64,000 nt of DNA, from NCBI GenBank assembly GCA_008921705.1, contig VFFE01007622.1, forward strand, positions 66,130 through 130,129, in the 5' to 3' direction. Every line of letters starts with the position of its first letter. The stretch's first letter is position 1. Source of the DNA: Burhinus oedicnemus (Eukaryota > Chordata > Aves > Charadriiformes > Burhinidae). The translations under genes and the position numbers were made by a program. Positions 1 through 12,185 of the stretch are shown piece by piece. Below the pieces are notes generated by a model, which saw only the letters and a list, made by a program, of their open reading frames with translations, was not told the DNA's origin and ran no database searches.

Positions 1-32
1 CTTTGTCATTTGTGCCATCTTATTGTTTGTCA

Positions 33-71
33 ACATGTATACACACACATACATATATGCACACACATGTG
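33..71. repeat. Alternating purine/pyrimidine tract (CA/TA microsatellite-like)
   Basis: Every base from 33 to 71 alternates purine and pyrimidine without a break, mixing CA, TA and TG steps. It begins and ends with the palindrome ACATGT. Such tracts are slippage-prone and can adopt Z-DNA or cruciform forms under supercoiling. This is a sequence observation; no function is implied. Confidence 0.85.
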
Positions 72-1202
72 GGGTTTTTTTACCACTTCATGAATGAAAC
101 AGAAGTAAAATTTGTAAAATGAGTCATCCCCAGAATCTTGTCATAAATTTCTTGCCTTAAATCTGAAGAAAATGAAAATATATATGGAAGTGCTTAATAT
201 GGTTTTTCTTACAGTATACAGGAGGTGAGATATACTCAGTCGTAGGCCAGCATCTCTGTGACTTTTGGTCACCAGCACGCCCATGAACTCTAGCTCCACC
301 ATGACTTGAGAACATTGAAGACTCAAATTCTTTAGCAAAACTTTTTGATAACTGCAATCTCATGCCCCACCATCAGTTAGCCTGTCTTACAGATCAGCTA
401 TTCAAAGAAACTAGTTCCCATTGCAAGACTTAGGGCCAGACTTTAAAAAACACTGAAAATCCCATGTGCTGAGCTCTTTATGAGACATGGTTATTAATTC
501 ACATTTGAAAATTATTACTTGGTGCAGAAATCTTCAGAACTTCCCATTTACCGTCAGAGAGCTGCCCCATTTTAACAACTTCACATGTCTTTGGTTGACC
601 GCAGGAGCTGTAAGCATAAGCTTGTTGGCTGTTTCCTGACACTGATCAGGGCTGTGTACGGCATACGGCAAGTAATAACATTCCAGAGAGGGTTTTTCTA
701 AACCAAAATAATTGCTCAGCTTGACCTTCTTATATGCTTGTTTTTCAAAACTGTCTGTCCTTGAATAATTACAGTGTACCTAACTTGGCAATCTTTTCCC
801 ACCAAAGATTCACTTTCTGATATGCATCATCCCTGGTAACACCCAATTGTTAGAGAATCAATTGCAGCTTAACTATAGTTATAAGAGGTAATTAGTCAAA
901 TGACTACAGCAATTAGAGGGCCTCTGCCTTTGTTCTCTAGAAGTCAGATGAAGAACTCTATTTACGCTTTGCTCTTGTGCCTTTAAAAGCTAAACAAATG
1001 TGTTGATTCACATTCACACACAAATAATGACATTTTCATGGGTTTTATTCAGTGACTATAAATAAACAATCAAACAGAAAAGTATAAGAATGATTTTAAA
1101 AGTGAAATAACATTTAGCTGTCTCCTACCCATTGATGGGAATGGTTTTGAGGGGTTACTCAATGACGTAAGGTGGACAGTGCTAGCCTGTTACTAGAAGA
1201 AG

Positions 1203-1225
1203 AAAAAGCAAAGCGAAGCAAAGCA
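1203..1225. repeat. Short imperfect AAAGC/GAAGC tandem repeat
   Basis: About four to five units of a purine-rich pentamer (AAAGC, CGAAG, CAAAG) lie in a row, preceded by GAAGAAGAAA. It is a minor simple repeat with no associated gene. Confidence 0.5.
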
Positions 1226-3024
1226 TTGACAGTGTAACCATCCACTGCAGCAGCAGAAGCGAAAAAGCTCTTCTTTTCACTCAAATGCATTAACCATCAG
1301 GCAGTAAGTTCAAATGAAGTAATGATCAGTCTAAGCATAGTGTCCACATATAGTCTAACCCAGAGTACAAAACTGCAAGGATGCATCTCAGCCATGTCTC
1401 AGCCAGGGCTTCAACAGATGTCCTCTTTCAGATCTTGATTTCTGGCTCTAGAAACACATTTCAACCCAAGACAAAACAGTCTATACCCCAAGCTCACATA
1501 TAAGCTCAGGTAGATAAGGGGAAGCAAAACTTCCCTTTCTCCCCTCTACACAACAGCTTCTTGCAATAGGACAGAAGCTCACAAACAGGTGATACATGAA
1601 TTTCCAGTAACTGTTTCTATGTCACACCACCATTTTGCCATCCTTACACAACCTAATCTTGAAAATACCCAGTAGTTTGCTTTGATCCACTAACGGAACC
1701 ACTAATTTCTTTGTTCCTTAATAGGAGGCCACACACTGTAACTCGATTAAACACCCAAAGTGAAAACGCCATGACAAGCATTCTGGGTAGTAGTGTAATA
1801 ATTCCTCTGATGAACAGAGTTATGAAAATAGCTTGGTTTTATTAATATGGGTAACAAAAGTGAGTAAACCAGAACTTTTTGATGTTACATCATGTAGCAC
1901 ACTTCGGGGTTGAATCTGTTTTCATCAAATGTAAGGTGATCAGTGTAGCATACTTAATGCAAGTAAACAATCTCTTTTCCTGATCTCATTGGGAGTTACA
2001 TATGGCTACAGAAATCATGTCAGAAGTGAGCACATTCAACTGTCAGTTCCCATTTTCTCATGAAGCTTTACTTTGCGAGAGAAGGGAAGAATTTTTTTCC
2101 ACCAAAGCTGAAGTTAACACAAAACTTTTTACTCACTCTTTGATTGTGTATGGCCTCCGAGTTTTCCTCGCTGAATGTCTGGTTTTGACACAATACTTCA
2201 CCAGAAATGAAAAATTGCACATGCATGGCAAAACACTAGATGCACATGCCTATGAGTTACATCTCACAAATTGTACTGTTATAAAAAAAGCAGTCCGTAG
2301 GTTGGAGTATTAAAAATATAATTTTAGGTGCTAAAAATAAGCCTTAAAAAAGATTTTCTTTGAAGGTAGTTTACTAGAATACTGTGTCTTCAACATAATT
2401 TATTCCATTTGATACAATTCTCTGGCCAAAAAACCACATCAAAATGTTTTTAATATCCACATGCAAAGCTTTTGCTTTACTGATTTGTCATAAAACATTC
2501 AATACAAAGCATCAATAATTAATTAGGGCTGTCTGATCCATCAAAATGCAGATCACTAACTTGATCAAAGCACACTTTTGTAGATATAAAACTGTAGACT
2601 GTAAAACTCTTGTGGAGTATAAATCTCATGGATGGCATTTACCTTTACAAAGAGGGAGCATGTGTCATTTTGGATATATTTAATCACTACTTTGAGAGCG
2701 CAGGACTGAAATCCTGCATGGGCTTGACGATAACGGAACTAAGCTCTAGGGACTGGGATTTTCAAGATATAATCATGGGTATCAAATCACCTGCTCTCAG
2801 CAACTCTGTTTCTCTCATTCCTAAGGACTCCACACAACAGGCTTCAGCTTAGGTGATGCTACCTGTTGATCAGGTCGCACTGTGCTATGCACACACAGGT
2901 GGGACTCCTTCCAGAATGATTACGCTATGCTGGACTAGGTGACTACATTGCCCAATGCAGACCCATAACAAGGTTAATCAAATAAGGACTAGAACAGATC
3001 CTAGAACAGATATCAAAACAGCTG

Positions 3025-3690
3025 CTTTTTGGAAGGATCTGGGACAAGATGGTGTGTCACAAGCTGAAAATTGATCAGCAGTACAATATTACTGTGGAAA
3101 AAAAGAACTCCAATCTTGCTGAAATGTAGATATTTTTCTACTGGAAGTATAGCCTGTAAGGGAAGTGAAAGAACCCTTCAGTCATTTCAGCTTTGGTAAA
3201 ACCTTAGCTAAAATATTGTGACCCATGTGGGACGCTTCAACATACACATGCACAGATTAGAGGGAATCCAGAGGTGAACAAAAAAAATCACTTATGGCTT
3301 GAAAATATTACCTATGAGGGAAGACTGAAAGAGCTGCTGCTGGTTAGTCCAAAGACAAGAGTGTGGGCTGTACAACATTCCTTAAAAATAAAATAAAATA
3401 AAAAAAAAAGAACTGCTATGAAGAGGAGATGAATAGTCTGTGTTATAAAGTGCGGCATGGAAGATGCAAGTGAAACAGTAAGAGGAGCTGAGCACTGAAA
3501 CACATTAAGGGGACTGTCGAACATCTATCCTCGAGGTTCATATCAGAAGTTAGACTAATATCTGTGGACAGATATATCAACAGTAGCTGGGGAAAACACT
3601 TGAAGGTCCCTTTGATTAAATTGGGAAAACAATGATTGAGAATTGACACTTGCCTCCATAAGATTACCCTCTGTGGCACTTCCATCTAGT
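3025..3690 (+). mobile_element. Ancient CR1 LINE fragment, 3' part of ORF2
   Basis: The DNA follows the order of CR1 ORF2 landmarks in a heavily decayed form. AAGCTGAAAATTGATCAGCA near 3061 corresponds to the KLNMSQQ region. CAGCTTTGGTAAAACC near 3189 corresponds to the 'ALVRPH' region. AGAGGGAATCCAGAGG near 3259 corresponds to 'ERIQR'. CTATGAGGGAAGACTGAAAG near 3312 corresponds to 'YEERLKE'. No open frame survives. The match is clear to about 3350 and weaker to about 3690, where an internal AAAAT-rich insertion and many substitutions obscure it. Divergence is far greater than in the CR1 copy 1 kb downstream, so this is an older insertion. Landmarks are judged against the remembered CR1 consensus; the family name is uncertain. 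Confidence 0.65.
3384..3409. repeat. (AAAAT)n / A-rich simple repeat
   Basis: Three to four AAAAT units run into an A-tract inside the old CR1 fragment. It is probably a later slippage product. Confidence 0.7.
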
Positions 3691-4654
3691 AGCACTGAAC
3701 TGAACTAAATTTTTGCATCTGAAGACTAAATATGCTAAATATGTTTCAGCTACATCTATCAAAGATCATCATAATGACAGGACGACAACTAAGACTGAAT
3801 GACAGAAGATTATGTTTTTGATTATAACAAAAAAAAATCTAGTTAAAAGCTGTTCCCTTCAAGGGGAGATTGATAAAAATTCTACTAAAAATAGAATATG
3901 AATAGAAAAGTGATGTTTTTACCTTAGTAGCGGATGCTGAAGCATAGAACAAGTCAGTTATAGGCTTATCCAAAGCCTGTAGCCATCAAAATATGACATC
4001 ACATTTATTGTAAGGGCTGACAGATCATTGATAACATTTGTCCCTGAAGTTTCAAAGCATCCCTGTCAATTCAGGAAGACTAGAGTTCCTCCAAAGAATT
4101 GGCACTAAACTGAATTTAGGTAATCACAAAGTCGCATGGAGAATCAATGTTTTAGAATATTTCTCTGTTATGAGGAATTTTATTGTGCCACAGCAAGATG
4201 TTACAGCTTTGGGTCTCCAAACCCAATCAGTCTGTTTGCATGTTTTGGAGCTTGTAGAAAAAGAGAAGCCGCATGGCCAGGTGAGGCAGTAAGGAAGTAA
4301 GGAGCTTCTTTGCAGCTCCAAAAAGGAAGACACAGATCTTGATCGTAACACTGATCCATGAGAGCATACAATGGACATCAGAAAGTCAACCTTATTACAT
4401 TCCTGAAAAGTGAGCCAATGCCATTTCCACAGTTATTAACATTCCCAAAGAGCATAGTTAGTCAGAGAGAAGAAATTGGCGTATCCCTTTCTTATTAGTT
4501 TCCCATTACTCATTTACTACTGAAGGGAAATATCCTTACGTGATTAGAAAAAGTGACATCCTTTACAGCTACAATGAAGCCTATCTTCCTTCCTAGTGAC
4601 TAGGTAAGTGGTATGATCCTAAAGCATCCCAAGGCAACAATTACGGCTGCATTC
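3691..4654. other. Single-copy DNA between two CR1 copies
   Basis: No gene is seen. Open frames of about 84 codons occur on both strands at 4038-4378, overlap one another and resemble nothing known. The end of this stretch is the 5' truncation point of the downstream CR1. Confidence 0.5.
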
Positions 4655-5632
4655 TAGCTAGTGGTATTCCCCAGGGGTAAGTACTGGGTCCAGTCTTGTT
4701 GAACATATTCATCAATGACCTGGATGAGGGGACAGAGTGTACCCTCAGCAAGTTTGCTGATGACACAAAACTGGGAGGGGTGGCTGACACACCAGAGGGC
4801 TGTGCTGCCATTCAGTGAGACCTGGACAGGCTGGAGAGTTGGGCAGAGAGAAACCTCATGAAGTTCAACAAGGGCAAGTGTGGGTTCCCGCACCTAGGGA
4901 GGAATAACCCCATGCACCAATACAGGTTAGGGGTTGACCTGCTGGAAAGCAGCTCTGTAGAGAAGGACCTGGGAGTCCTGGTGGACAACAAGTTGACCAT
5001 GAGCCAGCAATGTGCCCTTGTGGCCAAGAGGGCCAATGGTCTCTTCGGGTGCATTAAAAAGAGCATGTCCAGCAGGTCACAGGAGGTCATCCTCCCCTTC
5101 TACTCTGCCCTGGTGAGGCCACATGTGGAGTACTGTGTCCAGTTCCGGGCTCCCCAGTTCAAGAAAGACAAGGAACTACTGCAGAGAGTCCAGTGGAGGG
5201 CTAAGAAGGTGATCAGGGAACCGGAGCATCTCTCTGATGAGGAAAGGCTGAGAGACCTGGCTCTGTTTAGCCTGGAGAAGAGAAGACTGAGAAGGGACCT
5301 CATCAATGCTTACCAATATCTAAAGGAGAGTGTCAAGAGAATGGGGCCGGACTCTTTTCAGGACAAGGGGCAATGGGCACAAACTGGAACACAGGAAATT
5401 CCCTCTGAACTTGAGGAAAAACTTCTTTACTTCGAGGGTGGCAGAGCACTGGAACAGGCTGCCCAGAGAGGCTGTGGAGTCTCCTTCTCTGGAGATATTC
5501 AAAACCCACCTCGACACGATCCTGTGCAACCTGCTCTAGGTGAACTTGCTTTAGCAGGGGGATTGCACTAGGTGATCTCTAGACGTCCCTTCCAACCCCA
5601 ACCAATTCAACCCAATGATTCTGTGATTCTAT
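4655..5632 (+). mobile_element. CR1 LINE, 5'-truncated, reverse transcriptase motif C to 3' end
   Basis: CR1 elements are avian and reptilian non-LTR retrotransposons. They copy themselves by target-primed reverse transcription, and most copies are truncated at the 5' end. This copy starts in the reverse-transcriptase region at a sequence encoding 'GIPQG' (about 4665), runs through FADD (4753-4764) and the C-terminal ORF2 region, and ends in the typical CR1 tail with a GATTCTGTGATTCTAT-type terminus near 5632. There is no poly(A) tail, as expected for CR1. No endonuclease domain is present. I see no clear target-site duplication, which is usual for the family. It is moderately young: codon-level similarity to ORF2 is still easy to read. 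Confidence 0.95.
4657..5539 (+). pseudogene. CR1 ORF2 (reverse transcriptase) remnant
   Basis: The frame encodes GIPQG-like and [10 protein letters not shown] motifs, including both catalytic aspartates of motif C at 4759-4764. An in-frame TGA at 4816-4818 follows, where the family has an arginine codon; CGA to TGA by CpG decay is the likely change. Reading resumes with MKFNKGKC at 4858 and continues through the '[13 protein letters not shown]' block (5107-5150) and 'EKRRLRRDL' (5275-5301). Near 5360-5372 the true C-terminal frame moves to a different phase: the expected ending '[18 protein letters not shown]' is read in the frame that stops at 5539, while the longer open frame runs out of phase to 5571. 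The shift sits between CTTTTCAG and GACAAGGGG, where CR1 normally has extra bases, so a short deletion is inferred. The copy cannot encode a working enzyme. Confidence 0.9.
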
Positions 5633-5639
5633 ATTCGCA

Positions 5640-8600
5640 TGGTAAAATGAGGAAAAATATACAGACCCCAAGTTTCACTCACCTAAGCAGGAAAATCTGA
5701 AAGTTTCCTTAGACTTGAAGGCACTAACCATCTCGAGGAGCAACAAGCCAACATTTCTTCTGAAGTAGTTTTTGCACAAGCCTGAGGGACTCATTTTAAC
5801 AGACTCTATGGCATAAACAGTTACTCATCACAAAAAGAAAACAAAGCATGAACTTTTTCTTTACTGCCTGATGACTCAGTAACATCTAATCAGTGAAAGC
5901 TAATCATCAGCAAAGAAGCTGTCGAGACCTGTGCAACCATTGCATCCGACACAGCTGTAAGCCTGTGGCATCTTCCCAAAATCTAGATGTGTGGAGACGC
6001 AGCAGACTGGCATGATTCTGTAGCAACACACGCGCCTCTAGCCAAATGCCCAAAATATAACAAAAGGCAAGTCCATCATCACTCTGAATCTCTGCAGAGC
6101 AGCTGGGCAGGAAAACAGCTGGCTGACACAGTCCCATTCCTGATGAATAAGCACAGAGATGACACAGCTCTTCTCAAGGACACAACTCTTCAAAAGTCTC
6201 CTCCCAAGCTGGAGTGAAACACCACTGTCCTAGGAGGTCAAAGCTGCAAAATGCAGCTTTTTTATGAAAAAAAGAACAAAAAAAAGATTTTTTTTTTCTT
6301 ACATATGCAAAATCTTGTGTGCACATTAGATTTTAAGCCATTCTTCTTTCAGTTAATATCCATTTTTCTGACAGTCATTAATTCCAAAAGAAACCCATTC
6401 AAATTCAATATTTGCCTTTTTTGAACCCAACTCTTCCACCCATATTGTTTCTTCCAGAGAATCCACAATGTTAAATCTGTCATTACATTCATTTCCATGG
6501 CAACAAATGGGATACCATAGAGAGTGTTATAATCCAAGGACAGAGTGGTAGAAAAAAGTTAGATTCTGAAAGACAGAATTCTTACTCAAAGGCAAATATC
6601 AAATATAATTGCAAAGGGAATATAGAAAATTACTTGCTAAGTTAATTTTCTTTTATATACATAGAAGCTTGCTTCTTTTCACAAAGGACATTCTCACCTT
6701 GAAATGCTGAACGCTCAGAATAATGTTTATAGGTAGAGGTGATTTAATATGTTAATATTTATCTCATTTTCCTTGATTACATGACATGCATCTTTTTTCT
6801 TATCAGCTGATAAGCTAGTTTATATTAAAATATGAGGAGAAGATGCTATGCTTGATTATTCTCAGTGGCATATGCATATTTCAGCAGGTTATGGGGTAAC
6901 ACAATTTATGAGAGCAGAAAACAGGCACATTTATAACGGCTTCCAGCCTGATGGATTCCACAACCCCTTACAAACCAGGCTGGATCCAAAAGCCAGTTAA
7001 ATTCTTGCTGAGCATTATCTGCTTACAGCTTGATTCCTCTTTCAAGTTCCTGAAGTCGCAGAGAGATGCTGCCAAAAGGATTAGGTGGGACATGGTCAAA
7101 AGAAATGTGACCTTTTATCCCCATCTCCTTTGTGCAATACAGCTCCTTAACCAAACTTCACTTGATCCAGAGCCTGCTGTGGATGTGGAAATGAACAAAT
7201 TGGAAAATAACAGGATTTTCCATCACTGAAAACATGCAAAACTTTTGCAAAAATGCTGTTAATAGCCAAGACAAAAATAAAATTAAAAAGAAAATATTTT
7301 TTGTCAATCCTACTTTTCTTACGTGGACATTTTATTGCATGTTCTTTCAAATGTTGTGATTTAACCATATAATTTGTCAGTCAATTTCTAAATTAAGAAA
7401 ACGGTGGAACAAAGGAAAAAGTTAAAAAGTTGATGTGCGGAAAGTCTCATGGACTCCTTAGTGACATGAACAGGGTAAGAGCAGCTGACATGATGGGGAT
7501 GCTGGTGTTACTCTGTGCATGAATGACAGCCTCTACACTAAGAGGTTGTTCACCCCCCAAAAAAAATCATGCTAAAGAGAAAAACAACCATCAACTGAGC
7601 TAATTTCTTCCCTTAAAATAATGTTTATGTCTTCTATTGGACTGTAGCATATTTGGATTTAGCAGTCAATGCACAGAACTACAATGTAACTCTCAGCAAA
7701 AACACAGACCTATTTTTCCCAACAATTCAAAATTAACCAGAGACAGCAAATGTAGTTTACTCAGAAAGCATGCTCTAATCACAACTTAAAGACTTCTGTC
7801 AAGCTATTAACTATCAGGAAAAAAAAAAAAAGTCTAACTGACATTCAAAACCAACATTAAGAAAGCATTAATGTTGTGACACAAACTGAGAAAAGTGATA
7901 AAAGGAATACATAAAAGAACATATTATACAATATCTTTTTCTAGAGGCTAGGCACAACAGGATACCTACTTAAATTCTTTCTTAATGTGCCCTGCTAGAG
8001 AATCAGAGGGCATATGGCAGGGTTCTGTCCCACTCTGTGCCTCCTTTGATGGTGCTTTGTACCTCAGCCCTCATGTCCTTCCAACTACAGGTTTTGTGTT
8101 TCCAAATTCCTATTTCTATAAACATCATAGAGCAAAGAACAAGTAAAGAAGAATTGAGTGAGTATTCAAGGTAAGATGTGAACCTACCTTTGAAGTTCTG
8201 AGGGAGTGAAAGGACTGGTGGGGGCTTCCTAAGGAAACTCATTGGAAACTTTATTTAAGTGGGAAATAACTGGCATTTCATAAAGCTGTGTGAAACAGCC
8301 TGCTTCAGAAATCCTCCAGTAAGATAAAACTTGTCTAGTCACACAATGTCTCACCACTCACTAAGCAATAAAAGCAGAAATGACAACCATACGAAATTAT
8401 ATCACGTGGGGTAGCTTGAACTCTGCTTAGAAATTCATTTTTATGCTTTTACCAAAGTATTTCATCTCCCAAATAATATATTCATTTAAAATGTTATTTT
8501 TTGTCATCTACTGTAGCTATTGCAAAGTGGAATGATTTACAAATAACTTAAGATGTGCATATTTGTATTATTATAAGCTGCACAAGTATTTTGAAACTGT

Positions 8601-11600
8601 CATAATGGAGGAGCAAAAATAATAATACTTAAGACTATGGTATCAATTGTCAATAATAGTAATCGCATTTTTCAGAATAATGTGTCTTTTTCCTCATTTA
8701 AATAACACTTCCATAGAACAATTTACACATATTTTTTTCTTTAGCCAGGTGTTTTCTCTTGCACTCAATATTGAATGGGTAAATAATTATTTTTAGGATT
8801 TGAACCAGAGTCTATACCCATCAGAACAAAACTATTCAGAGGACCGTGTGCTCCTTTTCATAATAAAAAAAAAGAACCATTTCAGTCCAAGAAACTGAGA
8901 AGTGAACAGCAGGAAAAAGAAATGCTTTTTGAGTGAATTTGAATGTCCCATTGTGATTATGATTTTTTCACTTTTTATCTGACCACAGAGAAAAAAGTAC
9001 GAAAAAATAGTTATTTCAAATAGAAACTCCAAATGGTCTTTTCTGCCCTTTTCAACAGTCTATGGTTTGCACTGTAACCCTATAGAGTCACAAATCTGAT
9101 CCTGCAGAAGAAGGGGAACGTGCACTGTCAGGCTCCTGTGTGTCACCTTCTAGAGAGAAGGTACTCTGCGACGGTATTGTGCTAATCTTTTGAGAAGACA
9201 TAGTCAATATTTTGTCCATCCAGATGCACAAAATAATTATAACATTTTGATAGTTACTAAAAATTGCTTTTTGCAGACTCCAGTGGATAGTCCACCATAC
9301 GACCCTTAACTTCACAGAAGACGTGCAGGGAAGCCTTTATACTTCTGTAGAAGCACATTTTTGGTAGAAGTATTATGTAGAAATGTTTTTTGTAACTTCT
9401 AAAATGCTTAAACCAAATCACACAGTGTATGACAAGGAAGCTCATAGGTAGATATTAGAATGGTTTTATATTAACAAATTAAAATTTAAACAAACTAAAG
9501 CAGATGTTAAAGTTTCTTTTTACAGGCTAAGAACCAACGTCTCAGCTCCTGGCACACACCGCTCCAAGTGATCTTAGGGGTAAACCGTATCTACTCAGCC
9601 TGAAGACGCAATACTTGACCGACCTCTTCCTTGCACAGCCGGTTGCAGAGTCAGACGTATCTAGACCATAATACAGGGGCTGGTGACTTCAGCCTTAGAA
9701 TGGATTTTTGATATAACCACAGCACATATGATTATAATATCGACTAGGACACACAGTTTATTGTCTGATCTTCCTTCCAAGTCCTTTAGAGTAGTCAAAC
9801 AACAATTGGTACTAGCAGCATGTAAAACGTATCTTTAGTTTGAAATTTACAGGTGCAACTCATGCTAAAACACACATGAACCTCAGAGTATGTTTTTTCC
9901 CTTGAAGAAAGGTTAATTTTATCAATATCCAAAGTTACAAGGAAGCCATTTAACATTAACAAACTTCTGTCTTTACATATAATGCATATATATGTTTAAT
10001 AGTCTATGAAAAACATCTCGGAGACAAGACGTGATTGAACATTTAATCTAGACAACCTATGTTGTCAAAATAAGCTCAGGTTTTGTTATTGAAGAGGCAG
10101 GAAATAAGATTAATGGACTCATGGCTTGTGAGTTATTTTTAGCCTATTTCTCTTGTTGTATTGGTATTGTCTGCTTGTGAAGTGTAAAGCAAAACGATAC
10201 TTCACGTGAAATACATTTGGTTACCATATTTATCTGGCTATTAAATTAATTTCACTATGAAGGATAATGTACATCAATAATAATTTACTTCCAAAAAGCC
10301 TCAAGTTGCAGCTTTTTGCTGAGGTATTCAAAATGATGTAGAGGACTCATTGGCATTCTCATTAACTTTAATGCAAGATATGTATCTACATCATGCATCT
10401 GAAACCCAAGATTGTTTGGTAATCTCAACCCATTTTTCCTAATGACATGACTTCACTCAACTATGTAAAGATGCAACATGATTTGGCTATTTAATAATAA
10501 CATCTTTTTTTTTCTTAAATTCTTTCTTAAATGAAGATCAAAGAAAATACAACAATACTAAATTATCTGCATATGACATGGAACAACACAGTGTGAGGAC
10601 GCTTTGTCAATGATTTGTCACATTGTAGAATGGCAAAAAAAGCCCTCATGATTTCTATTTAAAGGTAAGCATTTAGAGAGGTCAGCAGGGTCACTGATCA
10701 GAACATCAGAGATAATTTAGTTTTCAAAGTCATCGTTGATTAATTAATTTATTCAAAGACCAGGCAAAATAAATATGCAAAACTGAGACTGTATTTGACA
10801 GTTCTACATTCCTTTTAATATTTAATGTTTCTGTGGGTAGATTAACAAGAATATCTGACTGAATTAGTGACATCATAATTTGAAATATATATGTCTAAGT
10901 TTCAGTGGATGGTCACTGTACACAATAAAGTAATTGAGTGGATCAGATTCAAATGTAGTCAATATACTCCCCTACACACTCCTTTAGGCAAAATAAAACA
11001 TAAAATCACTAGGAAAAAAAACTAGGGAAAATCACAAGGTAAATCCCCGTAATTTTGAAACATTGGAATAAATTACAGATATGATTATAATTTCACGACT
11101 CTTTCAGAAAAAAAAGGTCAAGCCTTTTTTGCTTTAATTACTTTTAAAAATTACTTGTGGGTAGAAATTGGCAAGATTTTACACTAAAAAGAGAGCATTT
11201 CATGTCTAAGTAACTACAGGGAGGAATTAATACTTGAAACATCTCAAAAACTTAGCACTACGTTTATTACGATGAGGCATTAAGGGTAATTAAGAACTGG
11301 TCAGACATGAAACAAGGGATGCTTTCCATGTAGAGCACCACGAGCAAGCTGTAACAGAGAAGTCAGAACACCGATCCAACTTGCTTTTTAATCATTACAT
11401 TACGGACCACTTCAGATTCTTTTGTTAAAGACTTTCTCAGCTTAAACCACTTAACTGGTGAACAACCTCTCTATACAGTGTCTGCCCTGCTATAGCTATC
11501 TTCGCTCTGCAAAGCAGCCGGGACAGCTGCTGTGATATAGTGATGTCTTGACAAGGTAATCAAGGCATTACCATGGTAGGTGATAATAATTGAATCAGAG

Positions 11601-12180
11601 AGATGTCAAAAGAGTAAACAAAGCGTGTGATCTGACTGCCTTTTTAGAGAACAGAGGGTGGGGGCAAATGATCTTTGTGTGTCAAAACACTTTGTACCTT
11701 TTAAAGACAATCCTGGGTAGATGAAAGCTAAAGGATGTTCCCACATTTAGGCAACTGATTAAATACATGAGACAAGATAAAGATGAGGGAGAGACAGAAT
11801 CAAAGCAAGTCTTTAAAGTGCTTTTCCATCTCTGTAATTAACCAGAGTGCCAAGAGTTCGGCAGGAGAGGGTGCATCTGATCTGTGATCACCTCTGCATC
11901 TCTCAGCAGCACACGTAAGTGAAGCTTTCTGCTTCAGAAGCTGTGCTGTACGGCAACCCAAATGTCGTGCATCGTATCTGAAACGGGAGATGGAAGTCAA
12001 AGGGTAAACTCAGCCTGCTTCATACGTGTGCTTCAGCTGAGCCATTATCCAAAAGTCAGGTGCCAACCGGTTTAGTCAGAACAGGTGAAGCCTTAAAAGA
12101 GGATCCAGACGAGAGGAAAAAAAAGTCAGAAACACTGTTACAAAATAATGGGTCACCTCTCTCCTTTTTTGCATGGTGTC
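5640..12180. other. Long AT-rich single-copy stretch, no gene seen
   Basis: Open frames are short (under 95 codons) and scattered. Small items inside: a hairpin plus T-run at 6240-6263, a 14-bp palindrome at 6800-6813 and a CpG-rich patch at 9535-9660. A possible trace of a MIR-like SINE lies near 8800, where GGATTTGAACC resembles the usual reverse-oriented SINE motif, but too little surrounds it for a call. Segments around 10280-10420 and 10730-10900 are AT-rich with homeodomain-type cores. No exon with credible splice sites and coding content was recognised. Confidence 0.5.
6240..6263 (+). repeat. Perfect 9-bp hairpin followed by T6
   Basis: AAAGCTGCA (6240-6248) and TGCAGCTTT (6252-6260) pair perfectly across a 3-nt AAA loop, and the T-run continues to 6263. 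It resembles a bacterial intrinsic terminator, but in this eukaryotic, gene-free setting it is probably fortuitous. An oligo-T run could also stop RNA polymerase III, yet no upstream A and B boxes were noticed. Confidence 0.6.
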
Positions 12181-12185
12181 CTACA

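Larger units (their letters stand above)
1..3024. other. AT-rich single-copy DNA, no gene seen
   Basis: No open frame here resembles a known protein; the largest is about 103 codons (2002-2313, +) and has no recognisable domain. The stretch opens with an alternating purine/pyrimidine tract (listed separately). A short AAAGC-type repeat lies at about 1203-1225. The segment around 840-920 is rich in CAATTG, TAATTA and CAATTA cores, as seen in vertebrate enhancers, but sequence alone cannot show function. Confidence 0.6.

Noticed and set aside
4858..5571. 237-codon open frame as a complete gene
   Set aside because: It is part of a CR1 ORF2. Its start is an internal methionine after a premature stop, and its last 60-70 codons are out of the true frame.
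6240..6263. Hairpin plus T-run as a transcription terminator
   Set aside because: It matches a bacterial intrinsic terminator in form, but the window is vertebrate and no transcription unit leads into it.
8760..8830. MIR-like SINE (GGATTTGAACC motif)
   Set aside because: Only one short motif fits; the adjacent segments expected in the SINE could not be read.
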